DNA of 64,000 bases from Ensifer sp. MPMI2T (GCF_004827385.1 NZ_SRXN01000019.1:85231-149230); one strand, 5' to 3'. Shown: positions 26,199 to 38,666, counted from the stretch's first letter. Made by a program: numbers and translations. Notes: a model not told the origin generated them from the sequence alone.

Positions 26199-27656
26199 TT
26201 AACGCGGCAGAACGCTCGAACCCATCAGCGCTTCGTCAATAGCCCGGGCCGCCTGGCGGCCTTCGCGGATCGCCCAGACGACGAGCGACTGGCCGCGGCG
26301 GACGTCGCCGGCGGTCCAGAGCTTGTCGATCGACGTCTTGTAGTCCCGCTCATTGGCGACGACATTGGTCGAGCCGCGCCGGTCGGTGTTGAGGTACAGC
26401 TTGTCGCCGAGATCCTTGAGAACGCTGTTCACGAAAGGACCACGGAAACCGATGGCGATGAAAGCGAGATCGGCCTTGATGATGAACTCGGTCCCGGCGA
26501 TCGGCTTGCGGCGCTCGTCCACCTGACAGCACTTGACGCCGGTCAGCACCCCGTCCTCGTCACCGATGAACTCCAGCGTCGCGACCTGGAACTCGCGAAC
26601 AGCACCTTCCGCCTGGCTGGAGGAGGTACGCATCTTCGTCGCCCAGAACGGCCACACGGCGAGCTTGTCTTCCTTCTCCGGCGGCTGCGGGCGAATATCG
26701 AGCTGCGTCACCTTGACCGCGCCCTGGCGGAAGGCCGTGCCGACGCAGTCGGACGCCGTATCGCCGCCGCCGACGACGACGACGTGTTTGCCGCCGGCGA
26801 GGATGGGTTCGGACGGCCAGCCGACGCTGTCGATGTTTTCACGGCCGACGCGGCGGTTCTGCTGCACGAGATAGGGCATCGCATCGTGCACGCCGACAAA
26901 CTCCACACCCGGAATTCCAGCATCACGCGGCGTCTCGGAGCCGCCGCAATAAAGAACGGCGTCACTGTCGTCGAGGAGCTTCTGCACCGGCAGGTCGACG
27001 CCGACATTGACGCCGCAATGGAAGGTCACGCCCTCGCCCCGCATCTGCTCGACGCGGCGGTCGATGAAGTTCTTCTCCATCTTGAAGTCCGGAATGCCAT
27101 AGCGCAGCAGCCCGCCGGGCCTCGATTCGCGCTCGTAGACATGGACTTGATGGCCGGCGCGGGCGAGCTGCTGGGCAGCCGCCATGCCGGCCGGGCCCGA
27201 GCCGATGATCGCGACCTTCTTGCCGGTCTTGGTGACGGCCGGCTGCGGCACGATGTATCCCATTTCGTAGGCCTTATCGGCGATCGCCTGCTCGACCGTC
27301 TTGATCGCGACCGGCACATCCTCGAGGTTCAGCGTGCAGGCTTCCTCGCAAGGCGCCGGGCACACGCGTCCGGTGAATTCCGGGAAGTTGTTCGTCGAGT
27401 GAAGATTGCGGATCGCCTCGTCCCAGTTGCCGTTATAGACGAGATCGTTCCAGTCGGGGATCTGGTTGTGCACCGGGCAGCCGGTCGGCCCATGGCAATA
27501 GGGGATGCCGCAGTCCATGCAGCGCGCGGCTTGCTTCTGCACTTCCTGGTCGGACATTGGAATGGTGAATTCACGGAAGTGGCGGATGCGGTCGGACGCC
27601 GGCTGGTACTTTGCCACCTGCCGGTCGATCTCGAGAAATCCAGTTACCTTACCCAT
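26199..27656 (-). CDS. gltD: Glutamate synthase (NADPH) small subunit
   Basis: FAD/NADPH subunit of GOGAT that passes electrons to GltB for glutamate formation from 2-oxoglutarate and glutamine. The 485-residue protein starts MGKVTGFLEIDRQVAKYQPA. N-terminal cysteine clusters (CMDCGIPYCHGPTGCP and CPAPCEEACTLN) bind Fe-S. GSGPAGMAAAQQLARAGHQV is the FAD motif, VVVGGGDTASDCVGTAFRQG the NADPH motif, and TAGDVRRGQSLVVWAIREGR the C-terminal FAD site. It lies 108 bases downstream of gltB on the same strand, so the two are very likely co-transcribed. The frame continues upstream to 27755 but MGKVTGF is the conserved start. Confidence 0.96.
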   Translation of the reverse strand: MGKVTGFLEIDRQVAKYQPASDRIRHFREFTIPMSDQEVQKQAARCMDCGIPYCHGPTGCPVHNQIPDWNDLVYNGNWDEAIRNLHSTNNFPEFTGRVCPAPCEEACTLNLEDVPVAIKTVEQAIADKAYEMGYIVPQPAVTKTGKKVAIIGSGPAGMAAAQQLARAGHQVHVYERESRPGGLLRYGIPDFKMEKNFIDRRVEQMRGEGVTFHCGVNVGVDLPVQKLLDDSDAVLYCGGSETPRDAGIPGVEFVGVHDAMPYLVQQNRRVGRENIDSVGWPSEPILAGGKHVVVVGGGDTASDCVGTAFRQGAVKVTQLDIRPQPPEKEDKLAVWPFWATKMRTSSSQAEGAVREFQVATLEFIGDEDGVLTGVKCCQVDERRKPIAGTEFIIKADLAFIAIGFRGPFVNSVLKDLGDKLYLNTDRRGSTNVVANERDYKTSIDKLWTAGDVRRGQSLVVWAIREGRQAARAIDEALMGSSVLPR

Positions 27657-27764
27657 CGTATCATCCTGAAAGCTTCGCGTCTGGACAGGCGCTCTTGACG
27701 AGCGCGCGTGAGAGGCCCCCGAACCAGTCTTTGATGAACCGGGAGCCTGTTTCACCGGGGCCTC

Positions 27765-32489
<4,725 letters not shown>

Positions 32490-33040
32490 CGTCTTCCCTC
32501 CTATTGGACCCGGAAATTCCGGGCATACCGCCGCCCGCGCATCCCTCGCCGCGCCTTTCGCGCTGCGGCAAAGCCGGGCATTATCGTCGCATGATCCTGA
32601 TCAGGTCGCAAATAAGCGCGGCTGCACCAGGCACGAATGTCCCGCGACCATCCTGATGGCAGGTGTCAACAACCGGATGAAACCCGGCGGAAACCCTTGC
32701 GCTACACGCCGAATGCCGCATTTTTCGGCACTTCCGGCGATTGTTCCGGTCCCTAGACCGAAATAGGACAGCAAACCTGTCCTATTTCATGCGCTCTATG
32801 CCAGAAAGCGCCCCCCTTCGCAAGGGGCATATCAGCAAATAATGGAAGAGATTTTGCCGAAGATTGCCGGAAATTTCGCGCTTTTAAAATTAAATTACAA
32901 TCCGGTCGGTGCTTTCTTCGCTTTGGTTTCAAACTGGTCTTGTGTTGGCATACCTGTCGGGAGCCGCATTGATCGGCCGTGGAAGTCGGCTATGGTCTCG
33001 CCGAAGCGGCCGAGCGTGGCCGAAAACAGGGTGACGTCAG
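32490..33040. other. Divergent promoter region between gltB and the threonine aldolase gene
   Basis: About 550 bases without a supported gene. It holds a perfect 12-bp inverted repeat with a 5-base spacer at 32760-32788 (arms GAAATAGGACAG and CTGTCCTATTTC), a GCCCC/GGGGC hairpin around 32810-32828, and an AT-rich patch around 32875-32902. A 17-codon open frame starts right after the inverted repeat (32789) but I cannot support it as a gene. Confidence 0.55.
32760..32788. promoter_or_regulatory. Perfect 12-bp inverted repeat, candidate operator
   Basis: GAAATAGGACAG (32760-32771), spacer CAAAC, CTGTCCTATTTC (32777-32788). No T-run follows, so it is not a typical terminator. It lies about 270 bases upstream of gltB and about 250 upstream of the aldolase gene. 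The cognate regulator is unknown. Confidence 0.5.
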
Positions 33041-34087
33041 ATGATCTTTTCCTCCGACAACTGGGCAGGTGCCCATCCGGCAATCGCCGAAAGCCTGGCG
33101 GCTCATGCGGGCGGCTATGCTTCCGCCTACGGCACAAGCGAACTCGACCGGAAGGTGGAAAAGAAGTTCTCGGAAATTTTCGAAAAGGACGTGGCGGTAT
33201 TTTTCGTCGGCACCGGTACCGCCGCGAACGCGCTGGCGCTGTCCAGCGTCAACCGGGCGGGCGGCGTGGTCTTTTGCCATCGAGATGCGCATGTCAACGT
33301 CGACGAGTGCGGCGCACCGGAATTCTTCTCCCACGGGGCCAGGCTTTGCCCGGTGGACGGCGCGAGCGGCAAGATGGATACGTCGCGGCTCGAAGCTGAG
33401 ATCCGTCGCTTCCCCCCGGAATTCATCCATGGCGGCCGGCCGATGGCGGTGACCATCACCCAGGCGACGGAAAGTGGCACGATCTATTCGCCAGCAGAAA
33501 TCGATGCGATCGCGGCCGTCGCCAAATCGCACAAGCTTCCGTTGCACATGGACGGTGCGCGCTTCGCCAATGCGCTCGTCGGCCTCGGGACGACGCCAGC
33601 GGAAATGACCTGGAAACGTGGTATCGACCTGTTGTCGTTCGGCGGCACCAAGAACGGCTGCTGGTGTGCCGAAGCGCTGATCCTGTTCGATCCTTCGAAA
33701 GCGCAGGAAATGCATTTCCTACGCAAGCGCGCCGCCCAACTCTTTTCGAAGTCCCGCTTCATCGCCGCGCAGTTCGATGCCTATTTTTCGGGCGATCTGT
33801 GGCTCAATCTCGCGCGCCATGCGAATGCGATGGCGGCGCGTCTTGCCGATGGCATTTCCGCCTCGGCCAAGAGCCGGCTTGCCTGGTCGCCGCAGGCAAA
33901 CGAGGTCTTCGTGATCCTGAAGCAGGACGTGGCGTCGAAGCTGCAGCAACAGGGTGCGGTCTTCTACGACTGGCACGTGCCGGATCAGCTGGCAGACAGC
34001 TTGGCTGGGGACGAGGGGCTTTACCGGCTCGTCACCAGCTTCGCCACACGATCGCAGGATGTCGATCGCTTCGTAGAAGTCTGCTGA
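33041..34087 (+). CDS. Threonine aldolase family PLP enzyme
   Basis: Probable low-specificity L-threonine aldolase, cleaving threonine or allo-threonine to glycine and acetaldehyde. The 348-residue fold-type I protein shows MIFSSDNWAGAHPAI at the N-terminus, GTGTAANALAL, the PLP-contacting LPLHMDGARFANAL (Asp171) and the Schiff-base lysine K204 in LLSFGGTKNGCW. Length and motifs fit the beta-eliminating lyase family, bacterial low-specificity subgroup. Substrate stereospecificity cannot be read from sequence. AGGGTGA precedes the ATG. It is a single-gene unit, divergent from gltB. Confidence 0.9.
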   Translation: MIFSSDNWAGAHPAIAESLAAHAGGYASAYGTSELDRKVEKKFSEIFEKDVAVFFVGTGTAANALALSSVNRAGGVVFCHRDAHVNVDECGAPEFFSHGARLCPVDGASGKMDTSRLEAEIRRFPPEFIHGGRPMAVTITQATESGTIYSPAEIDAIAAVAKSHKLPLHMDGARFANALVGLGTTPAEMTWKRGIDLLSFGGTKNGCWCAEALILFDPSKAQEMHFLRKRAAQLFSKSRFIAAQFDAYFSGDLWLNLARHANAMAARLADGISASAKSRLAWSPQANEVFVILKQDVASKLQQQGAVFYDWHVPDQLADSLAGDEGLYRLVTSFATRSQDVDRFVEVC

Positions 34088-34103
34088 CGGCACGCTGCGC
34101 ATG

Positions 34104-34131
34104 AAAAAAGCGGCGCCCTTTCGGACGCCGC
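34104..34131 (-). terminator. Rho-independent terminator of the small heat-shock gene
   Basis: On the minus strand GCGGCG...CGCCGC with a 10-base loop is followed by CTTTTTT. It begins 25 bases after the stop codon of the small heat-shock gene and may also stop the convergent aldolase transcript. Confidence 0.85.
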
Positions 34132-34155
34132 CCTGATTCCGAACCTTAGAACGGA

Positions 34156-34617
34156 TTAGAGGGTCTGAGCCTCGATCTGCTTCGGCTGCGAGGCTACCGA
34201 GGTGATCTCGATGCGACGCGGCTTGGCTGTCTCCGGAATCTCGCGAATGAGATCGACATGGAGCAGACCATTCTTCAGCGAAGCGGATTTGATCTCGACA
34301 TGGTCGGCGAGCTGGAAGCGGCGCTCGAATGCGCGCTTGGCAATGCCGCGATGGAGAAACTGGCTCTCCTCGCCCTTGTCTTCGCTCTTTTCGCCCTTGA
34401 TCGTCAGCGTATGCTCACGCGCTTCGACCGAAAGCTCGCTCTCGTCGAAGCCCGCAACGGCCATGGTGATGCGATAGGCATTTTCGCCGGTGCGTTCGAT
34501 GTTATAGGGCGGATAGGTCTGCGACTGATCGGGCTGACCAAGGCTGTCAAGCATGGTGAACAGGCGATCGAAGCCGACGGTGGAACGATAGAGGGGGGAG
34601 AAATCAAAGTGACGCAT
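34156..34617 (-). CDS. ibpA: Small heat-shock protein (Hsp20/IbpA family)
   Basis: ATP-independent holdase chaperone binding unfolding proteins. The 153-residue protein has the IbpA-type start MRHFDFSPLYRSTVGFDRLF, the alpha-crystallin domain (YPPYNIERTGENAYRITMAVAGF, LTIKGEK, LHRGIAKRAFERRFQLADHVEI, LKNGLLHVDLIREIPE) and a short tail. The ATG at 34617 has AAGGAGGAC just upstream; the longer frame to 34662 would overlap the 5' leader. The leader resembles a ROSE RNA thermometer and is preceded by an RpoH-type promoter, so both transcription and translation should rise on heat shock. Confidence 0.94.
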   Translation of the reverse strand: MRHFDFSPLYRSTVGFDRLFTMLDSLGQPDQSQTYPPYNIERTGENAYRITMAVAGFDESELSVEAREHTLTIKGEKSEDKGEESQFLHRGIAKRAFERRFQLADHVEIKSASLKNGLLHVDLIREIPETAKPRRIEITSVASQPKQIEAQTL

Positions 34618-34712
34618 GGTGTCCTCCTTAAGAGCAACGGTTTGCGATGTCTGGTCAGCCACCCCATCTGGCGGCGGCGCGACCGGTGAACGGACCCGTC
34701 ATCGGCGTCCGT
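34618..34712 (-). promoter_or_regulatory. ROSE-like RNA thermometer in the ibpA 5' leader
   Basis: The last hairpin, minus strand 34638 to 34621, is GTTGCTCTTAAGGAGGAC. GUU and CUC pair with GAG and GAC of the ribosome binding site, leaving one bulged G opposite it, the hallmark UYGCU arrangement of ROSE elements. A second long helix upstream (34653-34684) pairs GGTC with GACC and GCCGCC with GGTGGC. Leader length (about 95 nt) and position before a small heat-shock gene fit the family. Confidence 0.8.
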
Positions 34713-34719
34713 GCTCAAC

Positions 34720-34748
34720 ACATGGGAATGCGCGCGCGCCAGTTCAAG
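34720..34748 (-). promoter_or_regulatory. RpoH (sigma32)-type promoter of ibpA
   Basis: On the minus strand CTTGAA (34748-34743) and CCCATGT (34726-34720) are separated by 16 bases, close to the heat-shock consensus CTTGAA/CCCCAT-T. The predicted start at about 34712 gives the leader that carries the thermometer. Confidence 0.75.
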
Positions 34749-34837
34749 GGAATTTCTGCGCGGATTCTTTCGGACCGGCGCTTGGTGAACAGAACATGAA
34801 TGACCGGTTCGGTCCCCGTTCAGCCGCCGTCGGTTAA

Positions 34838-34948
34838 AACAGGGACACTGGGAAAAATTCCTGGCGCTGAAGTACATGTCCCTTCTGCTTCAGCGGCCGG
34901 AAACGGTGATCGTCCGGATTTCACCCACCGTTTCCGGCCCTTTTTTCT
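34838..34948 (+). ncRNA. Candidate small RNA ending in a strong terminator
   Basis: No coding gene precedes the plus-strand Rho-independent terminator here: GGCCGGAAACGGTG (34895-34908) pairs with CACCGTTTCCGGCC (34926-34939), followed by CTTTTTTCTTT. Upstream lie two mutually exclusive helices, GGGACA/TGTCCC (34842-34882) and GCTGAAG/CTTCAGC (34866-34894). The region sits between the divergent ibpA and hydrolase genes. The 5' end is a guess at about 34838; only a weak -10-like GTTAAA at 34833 is seen. The terminator itself is convincing; the RNA is inference. Confidence 0.45.
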
Positions 34949-35073
34949 TTGACGCGCTTGAGGCCACCGCCTATCCCTGAGAAGTAAGGCGCGGGGTCGG
35001 CGGAGTGCTCTCATTCTCCCCCTTTCCGCGCCAAGGATTTCAACGCGCTTTACATCTCGGGCCGTCGCTCTTC

Positions 35074-36063
35074 ATGACCACGATCCTCTATCCGATGCCG
35101 GACAATCCGATACCGGGCAAATATGCGGCGGGCTTTTTCGATGGGGTCGGCAATCGCAAGATCCGCTATGGGGTTTTCAAGACGGAAGCCTCGGTTGCCC
35201 GCGGCACCATCGTGCTGCTGCAGGGGCGCAATGAGACGATCGAGAAGTATTTCGAAACGATCGCTGATCTCACTGCTGCCGGTTTCTGGGTCGCCACCTT
35301 CGATTGGCGCGGCCAGGGCGGCTCCGAACGCTTGCTGCGGCACGCCGGTCGCGGCCATGTCGCTCATTTCTCCGACTACGAGCGCGATCTCATGATCTTC
35401 CTCGAGCAGATCGTCCTGCCCGATACGCGCCTGCCCTTCTCCATCGTCGCCCATTCAATGGGCGCGCTGGTGGCGCTGTCACTCGCGCCGATGCTCGCAA
35501 GCCGGATCGACCGCATGGTGCTGCTCGCTCCTTTCGTCGGTCTCAGCGGCCAGGCCGTCGGCCAGCGAAACATTTTTGCGATCGCGACGATAATGGACTG
35601 GCTCGGCTTGGGAAGGCTGCCGCTCCATCGTGACAAGGGCAATCTTCCCTTCGCAAATAACGTCCTGACGGCCGACGCGCGCCGCTTTGCGCGCAACCAG
35701 GCGCTGACCGATGCCTGCCCACAATTGCGGGTGGGACCACCAACCGCCCGATGGCTACGCGAGACTTTCCAGGCAATGCGGCGCGTCCTGCGCCGGGAGC
35801 ATCTTACCCGTGTCACCGTGCCGAGCATCATCCTGGCGCCGACAGCCGACCGCCTCGTGCCGCATCTTGCTGTCGAATACCTGGCGCGCAACTTCCGCGC
35901 CGGACACATGATCCCGATCGACGGCGCGCGTCACGAGCTTTTTCAAGAAGCCGACCGTTACCGCGCCCAGGCGATGGCCGCGATTTTCGCGTTCCTGCCC
36001 ACGTCCGAGAACGCCGACGAGGGGCCCCGTCAATTCGAGGAAAGCTTAGTTCCCACTGCATGA
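35074..36063 (+). CDS. Alpha/beta hydrolase, lysophospholipase (PldB)-like
   Basis: A 329-residue serine hydrolase of the lysophospholipase/monoglyceride lipase group. Motifs: FDWRGQGGSERLLRHAGRGHVAHFSDYERDL (typical PldB-like oxyanion region), nucleophile elbow IVAHSMGALVAL with Ser, LAPTADRLVP with the acid residue and DGARHELFQEADRYR with the catalytic His. No signal peptide is evident, so it is probably cytoplasmic or membrane-associated. It likely releases fatty acids from lysophospholipids. I chose the ATG at 35074 (MTTILYPMPDNPIPG), the start of the conserved part; the frame is open to 35005. It is a monocistronic gene followed by a repeat element. Confidence 0.88.
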   Translation: MTTILYPMPDNPIPGKYAAGFFDGVGNRKIRYGVFKTEASVARGTIVLLQGRNETIEKYFETIADLTAAGFWVATFDWRGQGGSERLLRHAGRGHVAHFSDYERDLMIFLEQIVLPDTRLPFSIVAHSMGALVALSLAPMLASRIDRMVLLAPFVGLSGQAVGQRNIFAIATIMDWLGLGRLPLHRDKGNLPFANNVLTADARRFARNQALTDACPQLRVGPPTARWLRETFQAMRRVLRREHLTRVTVPSIILAPTADRLVPHLAVEYLARNFRAGHMIPIDGARHELFQEADRYRAQAMAAIFAFLPTSENADEGPRQFEESLVPTA

Positions 36064-36065
36064 TT

Positions 36066-36160
36066 CCTTAAATCGGAATCGATTTAGGGACAAAATCATG
36101 CAGCAATTCAAATTGCTATAGAGACCTCAGTGCGTCCCGTCGGACGCGCGGCGCTGTAGT
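36066..36160 (+). repeat. Palindromic intergenic element, copy 5, running into the HisN-like gene
   Basis: The longest copy: CTTAAATCGGAATCGATTTA, then CATGCAGCAATTCAAATTGC, CTATAG, and GCGTCC...GGACGCGCGGCGCTGTAG. Its right end lies inside the convergent HisN-like gene, whose stop codon is at 36127-36129. Confidence 0.75.
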
Positions 36161-36921
36161 ATTTCCAGCGCCTGCGCGTGGATCTCGCGACTGCCGGCGG
36201 CGATGATCTCGCCGCCCATTTCCGCAGGCCCGCCCTGCCAATTGGTGACAATGCCGCCAGCCTGTTCGATCAACGGAATGAGACCGCCGACGTCGTAAGG
36301 CTTCAATCCGCATTCGATCACAAGGTCGACGTGGCCGGATGCGAGAAGTGCGAAGGCATAGCAGTCGCAGCCGTAGCGGAAGAGCCGCACCTTCGCCTGC
36401 AACGCCTCGTAGCGTTCCTTGAGGTCTCCGGTATAGAGATGCGGTGAGGTGGTGAACAGTACCGCATCCGAGAGCGCGTCGCAGGCACGCGTCGAAAGCA
36501 CTTTCTCGCCACCGGGCCCGCGATAAGTCGCCTTCTTGCCGTCGGCAAAATAGCGTTCGCCGGTAAAAGGCTGGTCCATCAGGCCCATCACGGCCTTGCC
36601 GTTGCGGTAGAGGCCGATCAGTGTTCCCCAGACCGGAAGCCCGGAAATGAAGGCTCGCGTCCCGTCGATCGGATCAATGACCCAGACATGTTCGCGGTCA
36701 AGACCGACGTTGCCATGTTCCTCGCCCAAAATGCCGTGCTGCGGAAACGTATCTTCAATCAGCGCCCGGATCGCCGCTTCGGCCGACCTGTCCGCCTCCG
36801 TGACGGGGTCGAACCCGCCTTCCAGTTTGTTGACGACGCTGGCGCCGGTCCGGAAAAGCGGGATTGTCTCCGCTTTGGCAGCATCGGCGAGGCGGTCGAA
36901 AAAGGTGCGGTCCGGCAACAT
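36127..36921 (-). CDS. hisN: Inositol-monophosphatase family phosphatase, probable histidinol-phosphatase
   Basis: Mg-dependent phosphatase of 264 residues. Motifs: FDPVTEADRSAE, GILGEEHG (metal glutamates near 67-68), WVIDPIDGTRAFISGLPVWG (DPIDGT at 83-88) and LKPYDVGGLIPLIEQAGG with the late metal Asp. The pattern FISG-P-WGT and the overall length fit the HisN (histidinol-phosphate phosphatase) branch better than inositol or CysQ phosphatases, but substrate is inference. GAGAG precedes the ATG at 36921; the open frame to 37107 is not supported. The last residues (QRRASDGTH) are encoded by the palindromic repeat element, so the native C-terminus has been replaced or extended. Confidence 0.85.
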   Translation of the reverse strand: MLPDRTFFDRLADAAKAETIPLFRTGASVVNKLEGGFDPVTEADRSAEAAIRALIEDTFPQHGILGEEHGNVGLDREHVWVIDPIDGTRAFISGLPVWGTLIGLYRNGKAVMGLMDQPFTGERYFADGKKATYRGPGGEKVLSTRACDALSDAVLFTTSPHLYTGDLKERYEALQAKVRLFRYGCDCYAFALLASGHVDLVIECGLKPYDVGGLIPLIEQAGGIVTNWQGGPAEMGGEIIAAGSREIHAQALEILQRRASDGTH

Positions 36922-37099
36922 GTCGCTCTCTCGAAGAAAGAAAGGGAAGGCGATCTGATTAGATGAATTTGTTCGAAAGGCAAGGATGCCGGAATTCGAG
37001 CGCATGGAAGCCGGGAGCACGGGCCCCGATTCGCGGGCGCCTCGCCCTTCGGTTTTGAAGAATTTCCCGCTGCGACTGCGAAAGTTTTCGCGCTCACAA

Positions 37100-37128
37100 C
37101 TTGACATTTGTGCAGCGCAACATTAGAG
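37100..37128 (+). promoter_or_regulatory. Promoter for the candidate small RNA
   Basis: CTTGAC (37100-37105), the usual alphaproteobacterial -35 box, is followed after 17 bases by a -10-like TTAGAG (37123-37128). No coding gene follows on this strand; the only downstream signal is the terminator at 37189-37214. Confidence 0.55.
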
Positions 37129-37134
37129 TTTTCG

Positions 37135-37214
37135 GGTAGTCACTCGTGGCTGCAAATACCCTCCTTGGGTGTTTCCTCCCTAGACTTGACCGCGCCGCTG
37201 GCGCGGTTCTTTTT
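37135..37214 (+). ncRNA. Candidate small RNA with CU-rich anti-Shine-Dalgarno loops
   Basis: About 80 nt between a CTTGAC promoter and a textbook terminator: ACCGCGCC (37189-37196), loop GCT, GGCGCGGT (37200-37207), then TCTTTTTG. Ahead of the terminator are a small hairpin ACCC-TCCTT-GGGT (37158-37170) and an unpaired TTTCCTCCC. Exposed CCUCC motifs in loops are the mark of the rhizobial alpha-r14 / cuckoo type small RNAs that pair with ribosome binding sites. Family membership is inference; the promoter, loops and terminator are visible. Confidence 0.65.
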
Positions 37215-37229
37215 GAGCGACGGGCCGCG

Positions 37230-38111
37230 CTATTCCGCCGCGAGCGGCAGATAGGCCCCATATTCCTCGACATGTTGTGCAAGTGCGGCGATGAACGTCG
37301 TGAGGTCGGCCGTCAGGGCAGCAAATCCCGGCTTTTTGACGAGGGTCACTTCATCGACATAGAGGCTGCGGTTGATTTCGATCTGGAGCGCGTGCAGTCC
37401 GCGTGTCGGCCGGCCATAATGCTCGGTGATGAAGCCACCGGCATAGGGCTTGTTGCGGGCGACCACATATCCAAGCTGTTCGAGCAGGCTGACCGCAGTG
37501 CGCGACAGCTCGCCCGCCGCGCTGGTCCCATACCGATCGCCGACAATGAAGTCCGGCCGCTGGCTGCTGCCCGGAAGGTGAACGTTGCCGGGCATCGAAT
37601 GACAATCAATGAGCACCGACATCCCGAAATGGACATGGGTACGGGCTATCAGCTTCCTGAGCGTCGCGTGATAGGGCTTATAGATCGTCTCGATGCGTGT
37701 CAGCGCTTCCTCGACCGGAAACCGGCCCCGATAGATCTCCATATTCTCCGCGACCAGGCGCGGCACGGTCCCAAGCCCGCCGGCGACCCGCATGGAGCTT
37801 ATGTTAGCATGTGGCGGCAACTGCCCTTCGAACATGCGCGGGTCAAGTTCGTAGGGTTCGCGGTTGACATCGAGAAAGGCGCGCGGGAAATGCGCGCGAA
37901 GCAGCGGCGCACCCAGAAAGGTTGCGTTCTGAAACAGCTCATCGACGAAGTGATCTTCCGAACGGCGGATCGAATGTGCATCGAGTCGCGACTGATCGAG
38001 AAAGGACTGCGGATAGGACCGGCCGCTATGTGGGGAATTGAACACAAAGGGGATCCGCTGACTTGCGGGTTCCAATACCTCAAAAAACTCCCGCTCGACT
38101 GCTTCCCCCAT
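37230..38111 (-). CDS. N-formylglutamate amidohydrolase family protein (copy 2)
   Basis: A 293-residue amidohydrolase expected to release formate and glutamate from N-formylglutamate or act on similar substrates. Motifs: FVFNSPHSGRSYP, SIRRSEDHFVDELF, FPRAFLDVNREPYELDP, VLIDCHSMPG (metal His), RPDFIVGDRYGTSA and LQIEINRSLYVDE. This copy is closer to classical HutG-type enzymes than the one at 1475-2269. AAAAGGG sits six bases before the ATG at 38111; an ATG six codons earlier is possible. A HisN-type phosphatase gene follows about 300 bases downstream in the same direction. Confidence 0.92.
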   Translation of the reverse strand: MGEAVEREFFEVLEPASQRIPFVFNSPHSGRSYPQSFLDQSRLDAHSIRRSEDHFVDELFQNATFLGAPLLRAHFPRAFLDVNREPYELDPRMFEGQLPPHANISSMRVAGGLGTVPRLVAENMEIYRGRFPVEEALTRIETIYKPYHATLRKLIARTHVHFGMSVLIDCHSMPGNVHLPGSSQRPDFIVGDRYGTSAAGELSRTAVSLLEQLGYVVARNKPYAGGFITEHYGRPTRGLHALQIEINRSLYVDEVTLVKKPGFAALTADLTTFIAALAQHVEEYGAYLPLAAE

Positions 38112-38303
38112 CGCAACCCTTTTTACCATGTCCGGATCTTACTGTTCGGATCATGTTGCCAGTTGGTCGCCTCTGTGTCCATAGTGACATCTCGCTGGTG
38201 CCAGGGCATGGATCCGCCCTGTTCACCAGATATTTACCATGTTGCGGTTTGCTAAGCTGCCGCATTCCACAAGCATTGAAAAGAAGTAGCCACGGCCGAA
38301 TTC

Positions 38304-38666
38304 ATGACTGCGAAAATCCTCCTTGCCGAAGACGATAACGATATGCGCCGCTTCCTCGTGAAGGCGCTGGAAAAGGCTGGCTATAAGGTCCTGTCCTACG
38401 ACAATGGCGCCAGCGCCTACGACCGGCTTCGCGAAGAACCTTTTTCGCTTCTCTTGACCGACATCGTCATGCCGGAAATGGACGGCATCGAACTCGCCCG
38501 TCGGGCGACCGAACTCGACCCGGACCTCAAGGTGATGTTCATCACCGGCTTTGCCGCGGTAGCGCTGAATCCCGATTCGAAGGCGCCGAAGGATGCCAAG
38601 GTCCTCTCCAAGCCATTCCATCTGCGCGACCTCGTCAACGAGGTCAACAAGATGCTGGCAGCCTGA
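38304..38666 (+). CDS. cpdR: Cell-cycle response regulator CpdR
   Basis: A 120-residue single-domain receiver with no output domain. Acidic pocket AEDDND, phospho-acceptor D53 in LLLTDIVMPEMDGIEL and conserved Lys in VLSKPFHLRDLV. The sequence start MTAKILLAEDDNDMRRFLVKALEKAGY and the segment FITGFAAVAL are characteristic of CpdR. In Caulobacter, unphosphorylated CpdR primes ClpXP for degrading cell-cycle proteins; in S. meliloti CpdR1 is needed for normal cell division and bacteroid differentiation (established knowledge). It is phosphorylated via the CckA-ChpT relay, whose genes are not in this window. Confidence 0.95.
   Translation: MTAKILLAEDDNDMRRFLVKALEKAGYKVLSYDNGASAYDRLREEPFSLLLTDIVMPEMDGIELARRATELDPDLKVMFITGFAAVALNPDSKAPKDAKVLSKPFHLRDLVNEVNKMLAA

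Noticed and set aside
32789..32842. 17-codon frame after the gltB-upstream inverted repeat, considered as a leader peptide
   Set aside because: No ribosome binding site and no run of regulatory codons; too short to support.
36922..37107. N-terminal extension of the HisN-like gene
   Set aside because: The extra 62 residues have no family similarity, and a good start codon exists at 36921.
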